A stretch of DNA of 64,000 bases from a virus. Below are positions 42,843-51,444 of this stretch, one piece after another. The position numbers and the translations under genes are program-made. Each line of letters opens with the position of its first letter. Position 1 is the first letter of the stretch. Where the stretch lies: positions 30,024 to 94,023 of the IMG/VR virus record IMGVR_UViG_3300032163_000005, one strand, 5' to 3'. The notes under the pieces were generated by a model. That model did no database searches. It saw only the letters and a program-made list of their open reading frames with translations, and was not told the origin of the DNA.

Positions 42843-43715
42843 TCACACCGCGCCGACTTGAACGACGTAACAGTCACTCACGACGTCTTGCGCGAGCCAT
42901 TCTTCGTCCGCGAAGAAGTAACCGTTGTTGCCCCATCCAGGACCCCACGAGTTAAGGATCTTGAATCGACGACGACCATCCGGAAGCGTGGTGTACCCGA
43001 TCGCCAGAAGCATGTGTCCGCCAACAGCCTTGCTCGCGTCGTAGAACGGCATCGGATCGAGACAGTTGTGATTCTCTTCGCTGGGCTCCCAACCCATGAA
43101 CGTGCCATCCACGAGCGTGGCGAATGGCACGGGGTAGCCTTGATCGATTGCGTGCGCCATCTCTACGGTTCGCGCGAGTCCGCTTGGAACAATGCGCCAC
43201 CACGAGCTCAATCGAAACGCGCTCGCTTGTTGGAGCACATCCCAAGGGAGCTCCTTGTTGACCATTTTGAGATCAAAGGGCCACTTGGCCTCATCGATCA
43301 CACCAATGTCGCGAAGCGTCTTGAACGCGAGACGTGGCATCGAGCCACCATCCGTGAGGGGATCCTTCTCTGAGAAGCGACCAAAGACACGCGCCATCGC
43401 ATAGATCGCCAGTCGACTTGGAAATGGAGCGATGAGCCCCATCTTGCGAAGCCTGATGTCAATGGCATTCGCAACCGCGTTGGCTACGCACGACGACGAA
43501 TCGAGTTGATCGCAAATCGTGTGCACCCACTGCTCGAGTGAAGCTTCACCCGAGAGATTTCGTGGAGCTCCGAAGAGCGACGTCGCGCGATAATCGCGAT
43601 CGTCTGGCGGATCTGCGATGTGTCCGAGACCGCGTTTCTTCTTGGGCGCGGAGCTGTCCGGAGATGGGTGTTCGGCTTGCTCTGTTTCGCTATCCGGTGC
43701 TTCGTCGATCGCCAT
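42843..43715 (-). CDS. Papain-family (C1) cysteine protease
   Basis: 290 aa. All catalytic elements are present: Gln70 and Cys76 (CDQLDSSSCVANAV), His234 (VGGHMLLAIGY) and Asn255 (ILNSWGPGWGNNGYF). The N-terminal 30 residues are acidic and disordered and there is no signal peptide, so it acts in the cytoplasm or is carried in the virion. Peptidase C1 is unusual in phages; it could mature head proteins or attack host proteins. Confidence 0.88.
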   Translation of the reverse strand: MAIDEAPDSETEQAEHPSPDSSAPKKKRGLGHIADPPDDRDYRATSLFGAPRNLSGEASLEQWVHTICDQLDSSSCVANAVANAIDIRLRKMGLIAPFPSRLAIYAMARVFGRFSEKDPLTDGGSMPRLAFKTLRDIGVIDEAKWPFDLKMVNKELPWDVLQQASAFRLSSWWRIVPSGLARTVEMAHAIDQGYPVPFATLVDGTFMGWEPSEENHNCLDPMPFYDASKAVGGHMLLAIGYTTLPDGRRRFKILNSWGPGWGNNGYFFADEEWLAQDVVSDCYVVQVGAV

Positions 43716-44127
43716 TCGGCGAGCCTACCACGGCTTTCAGGCATTCCTTGATCAGCGTTCGACGCCCATCGGATTCGTCTTCGCCCTTACGAATGGTGTG
43801 CGCGAGTTGATAGGGGATCTTTATCGCTTCCCATCGTCCATTGATGCGTTCGTACTTCTCTTTCGTCCACGTCGCATTGAACGTCACGAAATCCAATCCT
43901 TCGGTGCGTTCTATCTCGAAGTCCGGCCAGAGTGCGCGACATCTCGAGAAGTTGCATCCGGCATTACCCGATTCGCGCGTCATCTTCGCGAGCTGTTCTT
44001 GGCGGTACTTCTCCCAACGTTCGAAACCGACCTTCGTGCTGTACGACGTGGGATCATCATGCGCGATGGTCTCTCGCTTGTTGAACGCCAAGAGCGATCG
44101 ATCGGGGAAGTAGCCTTTTTCGGTCAT
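43690..44127 (-). CDS. Hypothetical protein
   Basis: 145 aa, charged and helical, with a CNFSRCRALWPDFE segment. Overlaps the protease start and the next gene. No known motif is clear. Confidence 0.6.
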   Translation of the reverse strand: MTEKGYFPDRSLLAFNKRETIAHDDPTSYSTKVGFERWEKYRQEQLAKMTRESGNAGCNFSRCRALWPDFEIERTEGLDFVTFNATWTKEKYERINGRWEAIKIPYQLAHTIRKGEDESDGRRTLIKECLKAVVGSPNGDRRSTG

Positions 44128-44471
44128 GTGATTCCGTGGATGCTCCGCTCAAATTCCTTCGTGAACCATGCGAGCTCTTCAGACGTTGGAAGTCCATCTT
44201 CAGGATGCTGCGCTTGGAAGTGGAGCTCGAAGATCTTCACTCCGCCAGGTGCAAAAGCAAGGCACGCGATGCCTTCCGCGAGATGGTTGAACACAACGGC
44301 CGTTTGACCAGGCTTCTTTGATCGAAACAGGATGATGTCGCCCTTCTCAGCCACGACTTGAGCACACTCTCGAGCCCGCACAAGAATGCGCGACCACGGC
44401 TCTTGAGCAAGCCTCGCCATGTAGAGAGGCACGCTAACTTGAAGTGCCGTTCGGAGAAGCGTGAGACTCAT
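44124..44471 (-). CDS. Hypothetical protein
   Basis: 115 aa with an alpha/beta core (KGDIILFRSKKPGQTAVVFN, FAPGGVKIFELHFQA). Coupled by 4-base overlaps to neighbours on both sides. No family recognised. Confidence 0.6.
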   Translation of the reverse strand: MSLTLLRTALQVSVPLYMARLAQEPWSRILVRARECAQVVAEKGDIILFRSKKPGQTAVVFNHLAEGIACLAFAPGGVKIFELHFQAQHPEDGLPTSEELAWFTKEFERSIHGIT

Positions 44472-44686
44472 CGATGCATTTCCTCTTCATGAAAATCACA
44501 CACACCGTCTGTCGTGGCTGGACGGCGACATTTCGGTTTGAAACATCGCGTGTTTCGCCATCGTACCCACGCTGATCGATTCGATTCTTGTGCGACTCGC
44601 TGCAACATTTCCGGAGCATAGCCGCCGTGGCTTTTGAGGAATTCAACATAGCTCGGGTTTTCTCGTCCGCTTGATCCACGTTTCAT
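44468..44686 (-). CDS. Small zinc-finger-like protein
   Basis: 72 aa. The C-terminus has CFKPKCRRPATTDGVCDFHE, a CCCH-type zinc site common in small phage proteins. The N-terminus is basic. Coupled to the NUDIX gene. Confidence 0.62.
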   Translation of the reverse strand: MKRGSSGRENPSYVEFLKSHGGYAPEMLQRVAQESNRSAWVRWRNTRCFKPKCRRPATTDGVCDFHEEEMHR

Positions 44687-45183
44687 CGGATTGACTCCCG
44701 AAGATGACCGATGCCATCCGGAAAATGATGTCTGTAGAAAACGCCAAATGGCTCTGTCTTTTGGAGCTCCTCAAGTGTCATCCAAGAGATCTCCGTTCCC
44801 TTTTCGACTTGTCGCACCTCGCCACGAAGTACCGATCCAAAGAAACAGTGAACCTCACGTCCACTCTCGCTCGCTGAATAGCCTCGAAACATCCATACAA
44901 GCTCGATAACGTCGAGTCCGGTCTCTTCGCGGAGCTCGCGTGCAGCGGCTTGCCGTGGTGACTCACCCACTTCGACTTTGCCACCCGGAATGCAGTACCC
45001 GCCGTAGTTGCGATTCGAAACCGCGAGGATTTCACGGAATGGATTGATGACAAGCACGATGCCGGATTGCTTCACGCAATTCACGCAATGGGTCATGCCG
45101 CCAAAAGTCACGTACTCGCCCGTTCCACCGCACTGTTGGCAGACCTTTAAGATGTGATTGGCGATGTGTAATTCATCAAGCAA
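44683..45183 (-). CDS. NUDIX hydrolase with N-terminal zinc ribbon
   Basis: 166 aa from a TTG at 45183, chosen because GGAGG lies 6 nt upstream; longer frames run inside the methyltransferase gene. Zinc ribbon CQQCGG and CVNC (about 15-36), then a complete NUDIX box: GKVEVGES, AARELREETGL (about 68-90). NUDIX enzymes cleave nucleoside diphosphates linked to another group; phage versions act on dNTPs, NAD-type compounds or RNA caps. The zinc ribbon resembles that of NADH pyrophosphatases. Confidence 0.85.
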   Translation of the reverse strand: MLDELHIANHILKVCQQCGGTGEYVTFGGMTHCVNCVKQSGIVLVINPFREILAVSNRNYGGYCIPGGKVEVGESPRQAAARELREETGLDVIELVWMFRGYSASESGREVHCFFGSVLRGEVRQVEKGTEISWMTLEELQKTEPFGVFYRHHFPDGIGHLRESIR

Positions 45184-46042
45184 TGAACGCCTCCGTATTC
45201 TCGAGACGCATTTCAGAAATCTTGATGGCAAGCTTGCTCGAGTCGATTCCAATCGCTCGCCTTCCCATGCTCTTTGCCGCCACAAGTGTGGTTCCAGATC
45301 CACAGTAAGGATCAAGCACCGTGTCACCTTCATACGTGAGCGTCCCGATGAGTTGTCTGAGAAGTTTGAGCGGCTTCTGTGTTGGGAATCCCGATCGCTC
45401 TGTTGAAACCGGAGCTATCACACCGATGTCCCAAACGTCACCCAACGGAACACCTTTCGAGGGTTCGCTCGTCTTGGAGCTCTTGGTGCGGTGACCGTGC
45501 TCATCAAAGAGCGCTTGCTGCTTCGTCGTTCCCCATTGCTCGAGTGTGGATGGCGCGAGTGGTTCATAGAACTGAACGAATCGAGGTGGCGTGGTGATGT
45601 CCTTGCGATACCTGAGAAGCACATCATGCACACGTTGGAAGTTGGGCGTCTTCGTGGGCCATCGGCGGTAGCGCCAAATGATCTCGCTCGCGAAATGGTC
45701 CTCACCAAAGATCTCATCGCAAAAGCACTTGATGTAGTGGCTCATCTTCGGATCGCAGTGGATGACCATCGAGCCATCGTGCGAGAGGAGCTCCCAAATG
45801 AGCCGTACCCGTTGGGTCAAGTGATCGAGGTAATGTCCACGATCGAGCCAACGATCATCAAACGCGAGTGACCCGTCCTCCATCACATACTTCTTCTGAC
45901 TCATGAACGGCGGATCGAGGTAAACGAGCTGAGCTCGCGTTCCCTCTTTGAGCATTCGCGTCATCGCTCGGATGTTGTCCCCGTGAATGAGTATTGGGGT
46001 CGTGATTTCGATTCCTTTGGTCGCAAGAAGTCGTCTGGTCAC
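45176..46042 (-). CDS. Orphan DNA methyltransferase (beta-class amino-MTase)
   Basis: 288 aa from a GTG at 46042, with GGAGG 7 nt upstream. Catalytic motif DPPF (about 43-46) comes before the SAM-binding motif DPYCGSGTT (about 244-252), the beta-class order of N6-adenine or N4-cytosine MTases; the spacing and TQKPLKLL segment suit type III-like adenine MTases. No restriction enzyme is beside it. It probably protects phage DNA or marks regulatory sites. Confidence 0.87.
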   Translation of the reverse strand: MTRRLLATKGIEITTPILIHGDNIRAMTRMLKEGTRAQLVYLDPPFMSQKKYVMEDGSLAFDDRWLDRGHYLDHLTQRVRLIWELLSHDGSMVIHCDPKMSHYIKCFCDEIFGEDHFASEIIWRYRRWPTKTPNFQRVHDVLLRYRKDITTPPRFVQFYEPLAPSTLEQWGTTKQQALFDEHGHRTKSSKTSEPSKGVPLGDVWDIGVIAPVSTERSGFPTQKPLKLLRQLIGTLTYEGDTVLDPYCGSGTTLVAAKSMGRRAIGIDSSKLAIKISEMRLENTEAFIA

Positions 46043-46358
46043 GTTGAAGCCTCCGCTCTTCCTTCTTTGCCGCCGCTCGCAGAGAACTTCGTATGCGTTC
46101 GCGAGCTTTCACATCTTCGCGTGCTCTGTATTCGTGATGGCGTTCGAGCTCTCGAGCATGATGCCGCGTGCGATAGGTCGCATCGGTGAGCTTCTTTGCT
46201 TCGAAGTCTCGTCCTTCGCGACGCGTCTTCTCGAAAACCTTGGGCCCGACTGCTTTGGTAATGGCGTTCGCATGCCTGTTCCCAAGATGCCCGAGGCATT
46301 CGTACGTGGGAACAATGAGCGGCTTAAACATCGCCGCAATCTCTTCGATGTCGAGCAT
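45858..46358 (-). CDS. Basic helical hypothetical protein with long overlap of the methyltransferase
   Basis: 166 aa as an ORF. The first 105 residues (to about KKEERRLQRD) look like a real charged helical protein; the last 60, which overlap the methyltransferase in another frame, look like out-of-frame translation. Either the gene tolerates this 185-bp overlap or it has lost its original stop. No known domain. Confidence 0.5.
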   Translation of the reverse strand: MLDIEEIAAMFKPLIVPTYECLGHLGNRHANAITKAVGPKVFEKTRREGRDFEAKKLTDATYRTRHHARELERHHEYRAREDVKARERIRSSLRAAAKKEERRLQRDQTTSCDQRNRNHDPNTHSRGQHPSDDANAQRGNASSARLPRSAVHESEEVCDGGRVTRV

Positions 46359-46382
46359 GTGGTGCGCGGAGCTTAGCCCAGG

Positions 46383-46682
46383 TCATTGCTCGAATCGTTG
46401 CCGCGCTCGTTGCATGTCTTCCTGAAACATGCGGGAGATTTCGTCAGGGTCGGTCGTTTTCATCACGTGATTGATGACGAATTTCATCTTGGGATCGAAG
46501 GCCGATTGCTTCTTTCGCTCGTCGTCTTGCCGCATGCTGCGAATCCAATTGGAGATCCCCCATCCCACAACGAGAAGTGCCAAGATCCACGTCACGCCGA
46601 TCGCACGAGCGAGGTAGCCAAGCATCGCTGCTTCGATGCAACTTCCAACGAAGATGAGAGACCATCGTTTCCACGAGCTCAT
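46383..46682 (-). CDS. Small membrane protein
   Basis: 99 aa with two closely spaced membrane segments (about 8-25 and 30-46, ILALLVVGWGISNWI) and a charged cytoplasmic C-terminal helix. Four-base overlap with the upstream gene. Possible second holin, superinfection exclusion or inner-membrane factor. Confidence 0.65.
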   Translation of the reverse strand: MSSWKRWSLIFVGSCIEAAMLGYLARAIGVTWILALLVVGWGISNWIRSMRQDDERKKQSAFDPKMKFVINHVMKTTDPDEISRMFQEDMQRARQRFEQ

Positions 46683-47203
46683 GTGCCGTTATTACCGCCA
46701 TTCATTGGTTGATCGGGAACTTTCCAGCCCGCTGCATCAAGATCCACCACGCGAGCTCGAATTGAAGGCTGGCCTCGAAGATGTGCGGCGGTAGCGCGGT
46801 GATGTCCATCATGCGCAAACAAGCGTCCTCCGACACGAACAATCGTGGGCACGTCCACAAGCCCACCGTGACCAGGCGCACGAGTCCCCATCGGAATGAG
46901 TCCAGGATTGTCGTAGTGCGCCTGTAACCGTTCAGCGTTGACGTGCCGTTGAAGCCCATAGAGCTCCGAGAGCTTTACGTCTTGGATGGCTGCTTCTTCG
47001 GCGCGTTTGAAGATGCCTGAGCCTCTGATCTGCCTCAGGTACTCATTGCGATCGGCAAGCTTGAACGGATGCCTGACGATGCCTGGTTTGTCACCAGGTG
47101 AGAGAGTGAGCGTGGGATCAGGACGATAGTTCTGAACCGTTGCCCGAGCCCACGTCCTGAGCTGTTGTGCCCTCGAGATGCCTTCTTGTGTCCCCTGATT
47201 CAC
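46679..47203 (-). CDS. ParB-like DGHHR domain protein
   Basis: 174 aa. N-terminal QQLRTWARATVQN motif; a central region with YGLQRHVNAERLQAHY and PTIVRVGGRLFAHDGHHRAT (His/Arg signature as in the 20185 product), ending in a Gly/Asn-rich tail. Likely ParB/sulfiredoxin fold. Role unknown; the recurrence of DGHHR with a W-A start motif in two separate operons is notable. Confidence 0.65.
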   Translation of the reverse strand: MNQGTQEGISRAQQLRTWARATVQNYRPDPTLTLSPGDKPGIVRHPFKLADRNEYLRQIRGSGIFKRAEEAAIQDVKLSELYGLQRHVNAERLQAHYDNPGLIPMGTRAPGHGGLVDVPTIVRVGGRLFAHDGHHRATAAHLRGQPSIRARVVDLDAAGWKVPDQPMNGGNNGT

Positions 47204-47243
47204 AATTCACGAGTGTGGCCGCGAATCACGAAGGCTTCAAGAG

Positions 47244-48878
47244 TCAGAGCTCGATTCCTTGCACCCACGCCTGATAGTTCGCCAACGTCGCGCTGTACGC
47301 GGTGATACCCACGCCGTGAATGGGCGAATCACCAACCTGCCATCGAAGCCGCCGCGTAACAACGCTCGCAGGATAGGGAAACGAGAACGGAATCCAATCG
47401 GTGACTCTGTACGTCGCTCCAAGTGTGACAGGCGCACCCGAGCTGTTCGCTAGCAACCCGCCAGTCACTCTTGGGCCAGCATAGGGACCTGTTTCTGCGA
47501 CGTTGGCGTACGAAATAAACCGATGGTCGATCACTGTGGTGGTCGTCGCCCCAATCGTCGCTCCCAAAACTTCAATTTGAATCAGCGCAGAGTTGACGTT
47601 CGCCGGAAGCAATGTCGTTGGATAGTCCCAGCGTGCGTTGCCGACTCCTGCGGTCGTTGCGTCGAGCGTCGCAGACAAATCACCGAACACGATCTTCTTG
47701 TGCGCCGCAAAGAAGTGATTCCAGGTGGTTCCGCTCGAAGGAATCATCACCGCAACGCAAACGGCTTCTTCCGTGAGGACGGTTCCTCCAAGTCCCGCCG
47801 CTGTTGGAATGGCGATGGGCGCCAGTGGAGCTCCGAACACATCAGGCTCTTGATACGAGACGACGAGCATTCCTTTGAGGCCACGACTTGGAAGGCGAGC
47901 ACTTGGATGAGCCGCGTACATCGACCAACGCGGAAGTCCCTTCGGAACGCACACGTAAACGAACACGTTTCCGGTCAACGCTTCAGTGATGGCTGTTGAC
48001 TGATTCGTTCCACCACTCGCGATGTCGATTTCCGAATTGTCGACGCCCGTGCCCGTGTTGCCACGTCGAAACTTGCCACCCAAAATGCGCCCGTTGATTT
48101 GAGCTCGAAACCATCCCGTGATGAGAAAGCTCGTGGCTGAAACACGAACACCCGACGCTTCGAGACTGTCGAGATACGGCGTGCTGAATCCCGGTGCTTC
48201 ATTGCGAAGCGCGTGAACGCGATCCTCAGCAAGCGGCCGAACATCCCAAAATGTGATGTCATTGTTGCTCGCGGCTGCATTAGGGACACTCGCAACACAT
48301 AGCTGTGTCCAGCCAACGACCGCTGCAGGATAGCCCGCACCACCAACACCCGCGCGCACACGAAACTCGAATCGATCTTCGCTCTCCTTCGTCACAACAG
48401 CAGGCGTGAAGAGCTCAGTGATGGTGTTGTAGATGTCGCGCGAATCCGTGACTGTCGTTGGAACAGGATTCACTCGGCACTCGATGACATCGATGCGAAT
48501 CGATCCAGAGACGTTGGGTGTGATGACCAGCACGCCAGCACCAACACCCGTGACCTCACGAACGAGCTTGTAGTTGCTCGAGTCCGTCGATCCATCACTA
48601 TGAAGGAAGCACGCCACGCCAGGATCGATCTGAATCTCGAATGAACCCGTTTGAGGTTTCACCAGAAGACCGCCGAAGATCTCCATTGAGGTTGGAAGTC
48701 CATCTGGCGCGGGAAGGAAGCTGAGAGACGGATCAATATCGCCTCCCTGCTTCACCGCGAAGAGACGAAAGAGCGCCTCTGAAATCGATCGCTGTTGGAA
48801 ACTCTGCGCTCGATTGAGGTCAGTCGAGATTGCGCGTTCAAGGTTGTTGTAAACGAGCGAGCGGCCACCGGATGACAT
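47244..48878 (-). CDS. Virion structural protein (fibre/adhesin candidate)
   Basis: 544 aa. Helical N-terminal 50 residues (NNLERAISTDLNRAQSFQQR), then extended beta-rich domains. The start pattern resembles T4-gp10-like or P2-like baseplate-attached fibre proteins of large phages. It is isolated from the tail module, next to nucleotide genes, so it may be a separate receptor-binding module. Confidence 0.65.
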   Translation of the reverse strand: MSSGGRSLVYNNLERAISTDLNRAQSFQQRSISEALFRLFAVKQGGDIDPSLSFLPAPDGLPTSMEIFGGLLVKPQTGSFEIQIDPGVACFLHSDGSTDSSNYKLVREVTGVGAGVLVITPNVSGSIRIDVIECRVNPVPTTVTDSRDIYNTITELFTPAVVTKESEDRFEFRVRAGVGGAGYPAAVVGWTQLCVASVPNAAASNNDITFWDVRPLAEDRVHALRNEAPGFSTPYLDSLEASGVRVSATSFLITGWFRAQINGRILGGKFRRGNTGTGVDNSEIDIASGGTNQSTAITEALTGNVFVYVCVPKGLPRWSMYAAHPSARLPSRGLKGMLVVSYQEPDVFGAPLAPIAIPTAAGLGGTVLTEEAVCVAVMIPSSGTTWNHFFAAHKKIVFGDLSATLDATTAGVGNARWDYPTTLLPANVNSALIQIEVLGATIGATTTTVIDHRFISYANVAETGPYAGPRVTGGLLANSSGAPVTLGATYRVTDWIPFSFPYPASVVTRRLRWQVGDSPIHGVGITAYSATLANYQAWVQGIEL

Positions 48879-48890
48879 GGGGCGAGCCTA

Positions 48891-49640
48891 CTAGGGATCG
48901 ATCGTTTCGTCGAAGAGCTTCATCGTCCGTGGGTGGAGCTCACTCAAGATGCCGTGGAGTGCGTTCGCGTACTGCCTGATTTCCCATTGCGCGTGCTTGT
49001 CCATCCGAAGCTTGAGGAAGCCGAGCCACCCGCGAAGGTTTCCTGTCGCGCGCATCTTCGAGTAGCGACCAACGGGAAGAATGCATCGCGCGAGCTCCTT
49101 TGGGATGCCATTGTCGAGCGCATCTTTGTAGAGGTCTTCACATTCTTCGTACGTCGACTGCAACGCATCGCGGAAATCTTGCGCGCCTTCTTCCGTAATG
49201 ACATTCGATCCATAGACCGATGCTTGTTGTTTGTTGAGGCGAGCACCTTCAAGCATCAACCGCTCGATTGTCGGGATGTAGTTCAGATCGGGAAGTGGCG
49301 CGTAGCGAGCACTCGCCTCGTTGTACCCAAATGGGACTCTGTGACGATGCCACTCACGGAACACGAAGATGGGTGCTTGCACTTCGATGGTGACGCCCGC
49401 CATTTCGAAAGGCGTCTCATGTTTGTTCTTCCAAAGATACGCGAGGAGCTTCTCATCACCTGCAACCTGTTGCGTGACCATGCGCCCTTGTGGTCCTGCC
49501 ACATTCTCTGTTTTCGGACCCCAACCCTCAAACCCCTTCTGTGTGCTCATACGCGCCGCTTCAATGATGCTCTCGTCTGAACCCCATCGATCCACGAGCG
49601 AGATGTATCCATGATCGAGGATCTGAATCTTGTGCATCAT
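48891..49640 (-). CDS. thyX: Flavin-dependent thymidylate synthase ThyX
   Basis: 249 aa, normal for the family. The signature RHR followed after eight residues by Ser, and ARY (RHRVPFGYNEASARY, about 99-113), is complete; the C-terminal LPVGRYSKMRATGNLRGW segment is also typical. It converts dUMP to dTMP using folate and FAD, raising dTTP for phage replication. Coupled by 4 bases to the diphosphohydrolase-like gene. Confidence 0.93.
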   Translation of the reverse strand: MMHKIQILDHGYISLVDRWGSDESIIEAARMSTQKGFEGWGPKTENVAGPQGRMVTQQVAGDEKLLAYLWKNKHETPFEMAGVTIEVQAPIFVFREWHRHRVPFGYNEASARYAPLPDLNYIPTIERLMLEGARLNKQQASVYGSNVITEEGAQDFRDALQSTYEECEDLYKDALDNGIPKELARCILPVGRYSKMRATGNLRGWLGFLKLRMDKHAQWEIRQYANALHGILSELHPRTMKLFDETIDP

Positions 49641-50038
49641 TTGGCAGCCTCCTTCTCCATCCTTGCCGCCCTGAGCTCGTGCGCCTTCTTCATCGCATTC
49701 TCGAATCGTTCGTCAAACGCATCCTTGTTCTGGAACGATTCAATCTGCAGCAAAAAATGAAGACAACACAGCGCATGGGCAAGATGTGAGAGACCCGATT
49801 CTTCATCCACTGAATCAGCACCATCTAACGACGACTGTTGTTGTATCCGATAGGCCGAGAGATGCCTGAGGAGAGCTCCGTAGTAACGTTCTTGAGCATC
49901 GGAAACTGTGCGCCAGTTGCCTGCTTCGTACTTGATCGCGCCATACGTGAGGACTGCGACGAGCTCTCGTTGTGCATGCTCTCCGATCAAATCATAGCGG
50001 AGCTTATCTTGGTCGTGCTTCATTCCTTCGGTGCTCAT
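49637..50038 (-). CDS. dATP/dGTP diphosphohydrolase-like protein (DUF5664 type)
   Basis: 133 aa from ATG at 50038. Core signature MKHDQDKLRYDLIG, LVAVLTYGAIKYEAGNWR, RYYGALLRHLSAY, then ESGLSHLAHALCCLHFLL, the pattern of all-alpha dNTP hydrolases of phages. Together with ThyX it points to active remodelling of the dNTP pool. Substrate cannot be fixed from sequence. Confidence 0.75.
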   Translation of the reverse strand: MSTEGMKHDQDKLRYDLIGEHAQRELVAVLTYGAIKYEAGNWRTVSDAQERYYGALLRHLSAYRIQQQSSLDGADSVDEESGLSHLAHALCCLHFLLQIESFQNKDAFDERFENAMKKAHELRAARMEKEAAK

Positions 50039-50331
50039 GAGTCGAGTCTCCCGCTCTTCATCGATGCATCCCAAAGAGCAGCGAGCTTTCGTTGGAGACC
50101 TTCGAGATTCGATGGCCACTCACTAACATCGTGCCCCGCTCTGAGCTCTACATCGTGCAAGTAGACAAACGCGTTTATGGACGTGGTGAACATCGAGATG
50201 GCCGCCGAGTGCATTGCGAGTCCGACGTCTGGTTGGTGGTTGCTGTTCGCAATCTCAGTGAGCTTCTCGAGCATGCCTTCCGCGTGATCCTTGAGCTCTT
50301 GGTACATTGCGATGGCTTCTTGATCCGTCAT
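50035..50331 (-). CDS. Small helical hypothetical protein
   Basis: 98 aa from ATG at 50331, coupled by ATGA overlap. All-helical pattern (MYQELKDHAEGMLEKLTEIA). No family recognised. Confidence 0.6.
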   Translation of the reverse strand: MTDQEAIAMYQELKDHAEGMLEKLTEIANSNHQPDVGLAMHSAAISMFTTSINAFVYLHDVELRAGHDVSEWPSNLEGLQRKLAALWDASMKSGRLDS

Positions 50332-50549
50332 GGCGCTTTCCATCCTGGATTCTTCCAACCCGCACACGCTTGAATCTCGAGAATCTGATCAATCGAAAGC
50401 TGTCTCACATCAGTCGGCCAGCCTTTGAGCAATGCGTAGGCACGCGTGAAGTTGAATCGGTGTTGGATGATCTTCTGTTGCGCCTCCATCTCCTCCTGCG
50501 TGCCACTGAAGAAGATCCGTTCGCCTGTTGGCAATGTGTAGATCGGCAT
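50328..50549 (-). CDS. Small hypothetical protein
   Basis: 73 aa from ATG at 50549 (MPIYTLPTGERIFFSGTQEE). Starts with a strand pair, then an amphipathic helix. The 7-nt gap to the upstream stop supports this start over the longer frame. Confidence 0.6.
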   Translation of the reverse strand: MPIYTLPTGERIFFSGTQEEMEAQQKIIQHRFNFTRAYALLKGWPTDVRQLSIDQILEIQACAGWKNPGWKAP

Positions 50550-50556
50550 GTCCGAA

Positions 50557-50790
50557 TCATTGCCGCTTCGGGATCGGTGAGAAGCCGTCACGATGCGTGT
50601 GCACTGTCGCGAATCTGAGGATCCATTGTCTGACCGCACCTGTTGGACAGCTCACTTGATGCGTGGCGTTACAGATTGTGCATCGCATCCTCACCATCTG
50701 CGGTTCAGCCTCACCAGTTTGTGGATCGACCTGCCGTTCATCGTACTGACCTTCAACATGCGGCGCCCAATTTGGCGAATATGAGCCCAT
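50557..50790 (-). CDS. Small zinc-ribbon-like protein
   Basis: 77 aa. MRCTICNATHQVSCPTGAV contains a C-x2-C and later C, a likely single zinc site, and the C-terminus is basic (WILRFATVHTHRDG). A 43-bp gap without a gene precedes it. Confidence 0.58.
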   Translation of the reverse strand: MGSYSPNWAPHVEGQYDERQVDPQTGEAEPQMVRMRCTICNATHQVSCPTGAVRQWILRFATVHTHRDGFSPIPKRQ

Positions 50791-50833
50791 TTTATGTCGT
50801 TTCCGTAATTCGAGATAGATGCATCATGCACGA

Positions 50834-51433
50834 TTAGCCCACGTGATGCTTGGCCCATTCGTGAGCTTGCCTTCTCAGATCGATGTTGAATCGATCATCA
50901 CGATAAGTGGGGTGCATGATGAACGTCTTCAACGTGAGAAGGTCATACTCGAGAAGCGCATCCCTGAGAACCTCGAGAAGACTGTGTCTGCACTCATGGC
51001 AAGCACACGTCTCTTTGGTCGGATCAAAGCCTTCCTCATGACGATCTGGAAACAAGCGTCGTGGAAGCGTCTTTTCCATTCTCATAAACTGCTGTGCGAG
51101 CTCATCGAGATGTTTGGGTACCGGCCACGCCGTGACAGTGATGTGGGTCGTGGATAACAGAAGCTCATTCGTGTACACCGCAGCCACGAGCTCCGCTTGA
51201 AGCTTCTCAAGAACGTTTGGTGAGATGATCTTGAGCGCGTGGAAATGAATGGTTGCTTGTGAACCAAACACACAAAGAAACCCGACACCCCTCGAATAGA
51301 CCCAGTACGCCTCTTGCCCGAACCACTTCTTAAGTGACGTAGTGAGAATGTGGATGGCGTGGTCGAGTGGTTGGATACGCGTCACTTCGAAAACTTTTGC
51401 CGCACTACACGTCCAAGCTTCGTGGGGATCCAA
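50834..51433 (-). CDS. Hypothetical protein with CxC/CxxC
   Basis: 199 aa. An alpha/beta N-terminal part (AYWVYSRGVGFLCVFGSQAT), then ETCACHECRHSLLEVLRDAL and a basic C-terminus ending HEWAKHHVG. The cysteine-histidine cluster may bind metal. Function not recognised. Confidence 0.62.
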   Translation of the reverse strand: MDPHEAWTCSAAKVFEVTRIQPLDHAIHILTTSLKKWFGQEAYWVYSRGVGFLCVFGSQATIHFHALKIISPNVLEKLQAELVAAVYTNELLLSTTHITVTAWPVPKHLDELAQQFMRMEKTLPRRLFPDRHEEGFDPTKETCACHECRHSLLEVLRDALLEYDLLTLKTFIMHPTYRDDRFNIDLRRQAHEWAKHHVG

Positions 51434-51444
51434 TCACCTTGCGC

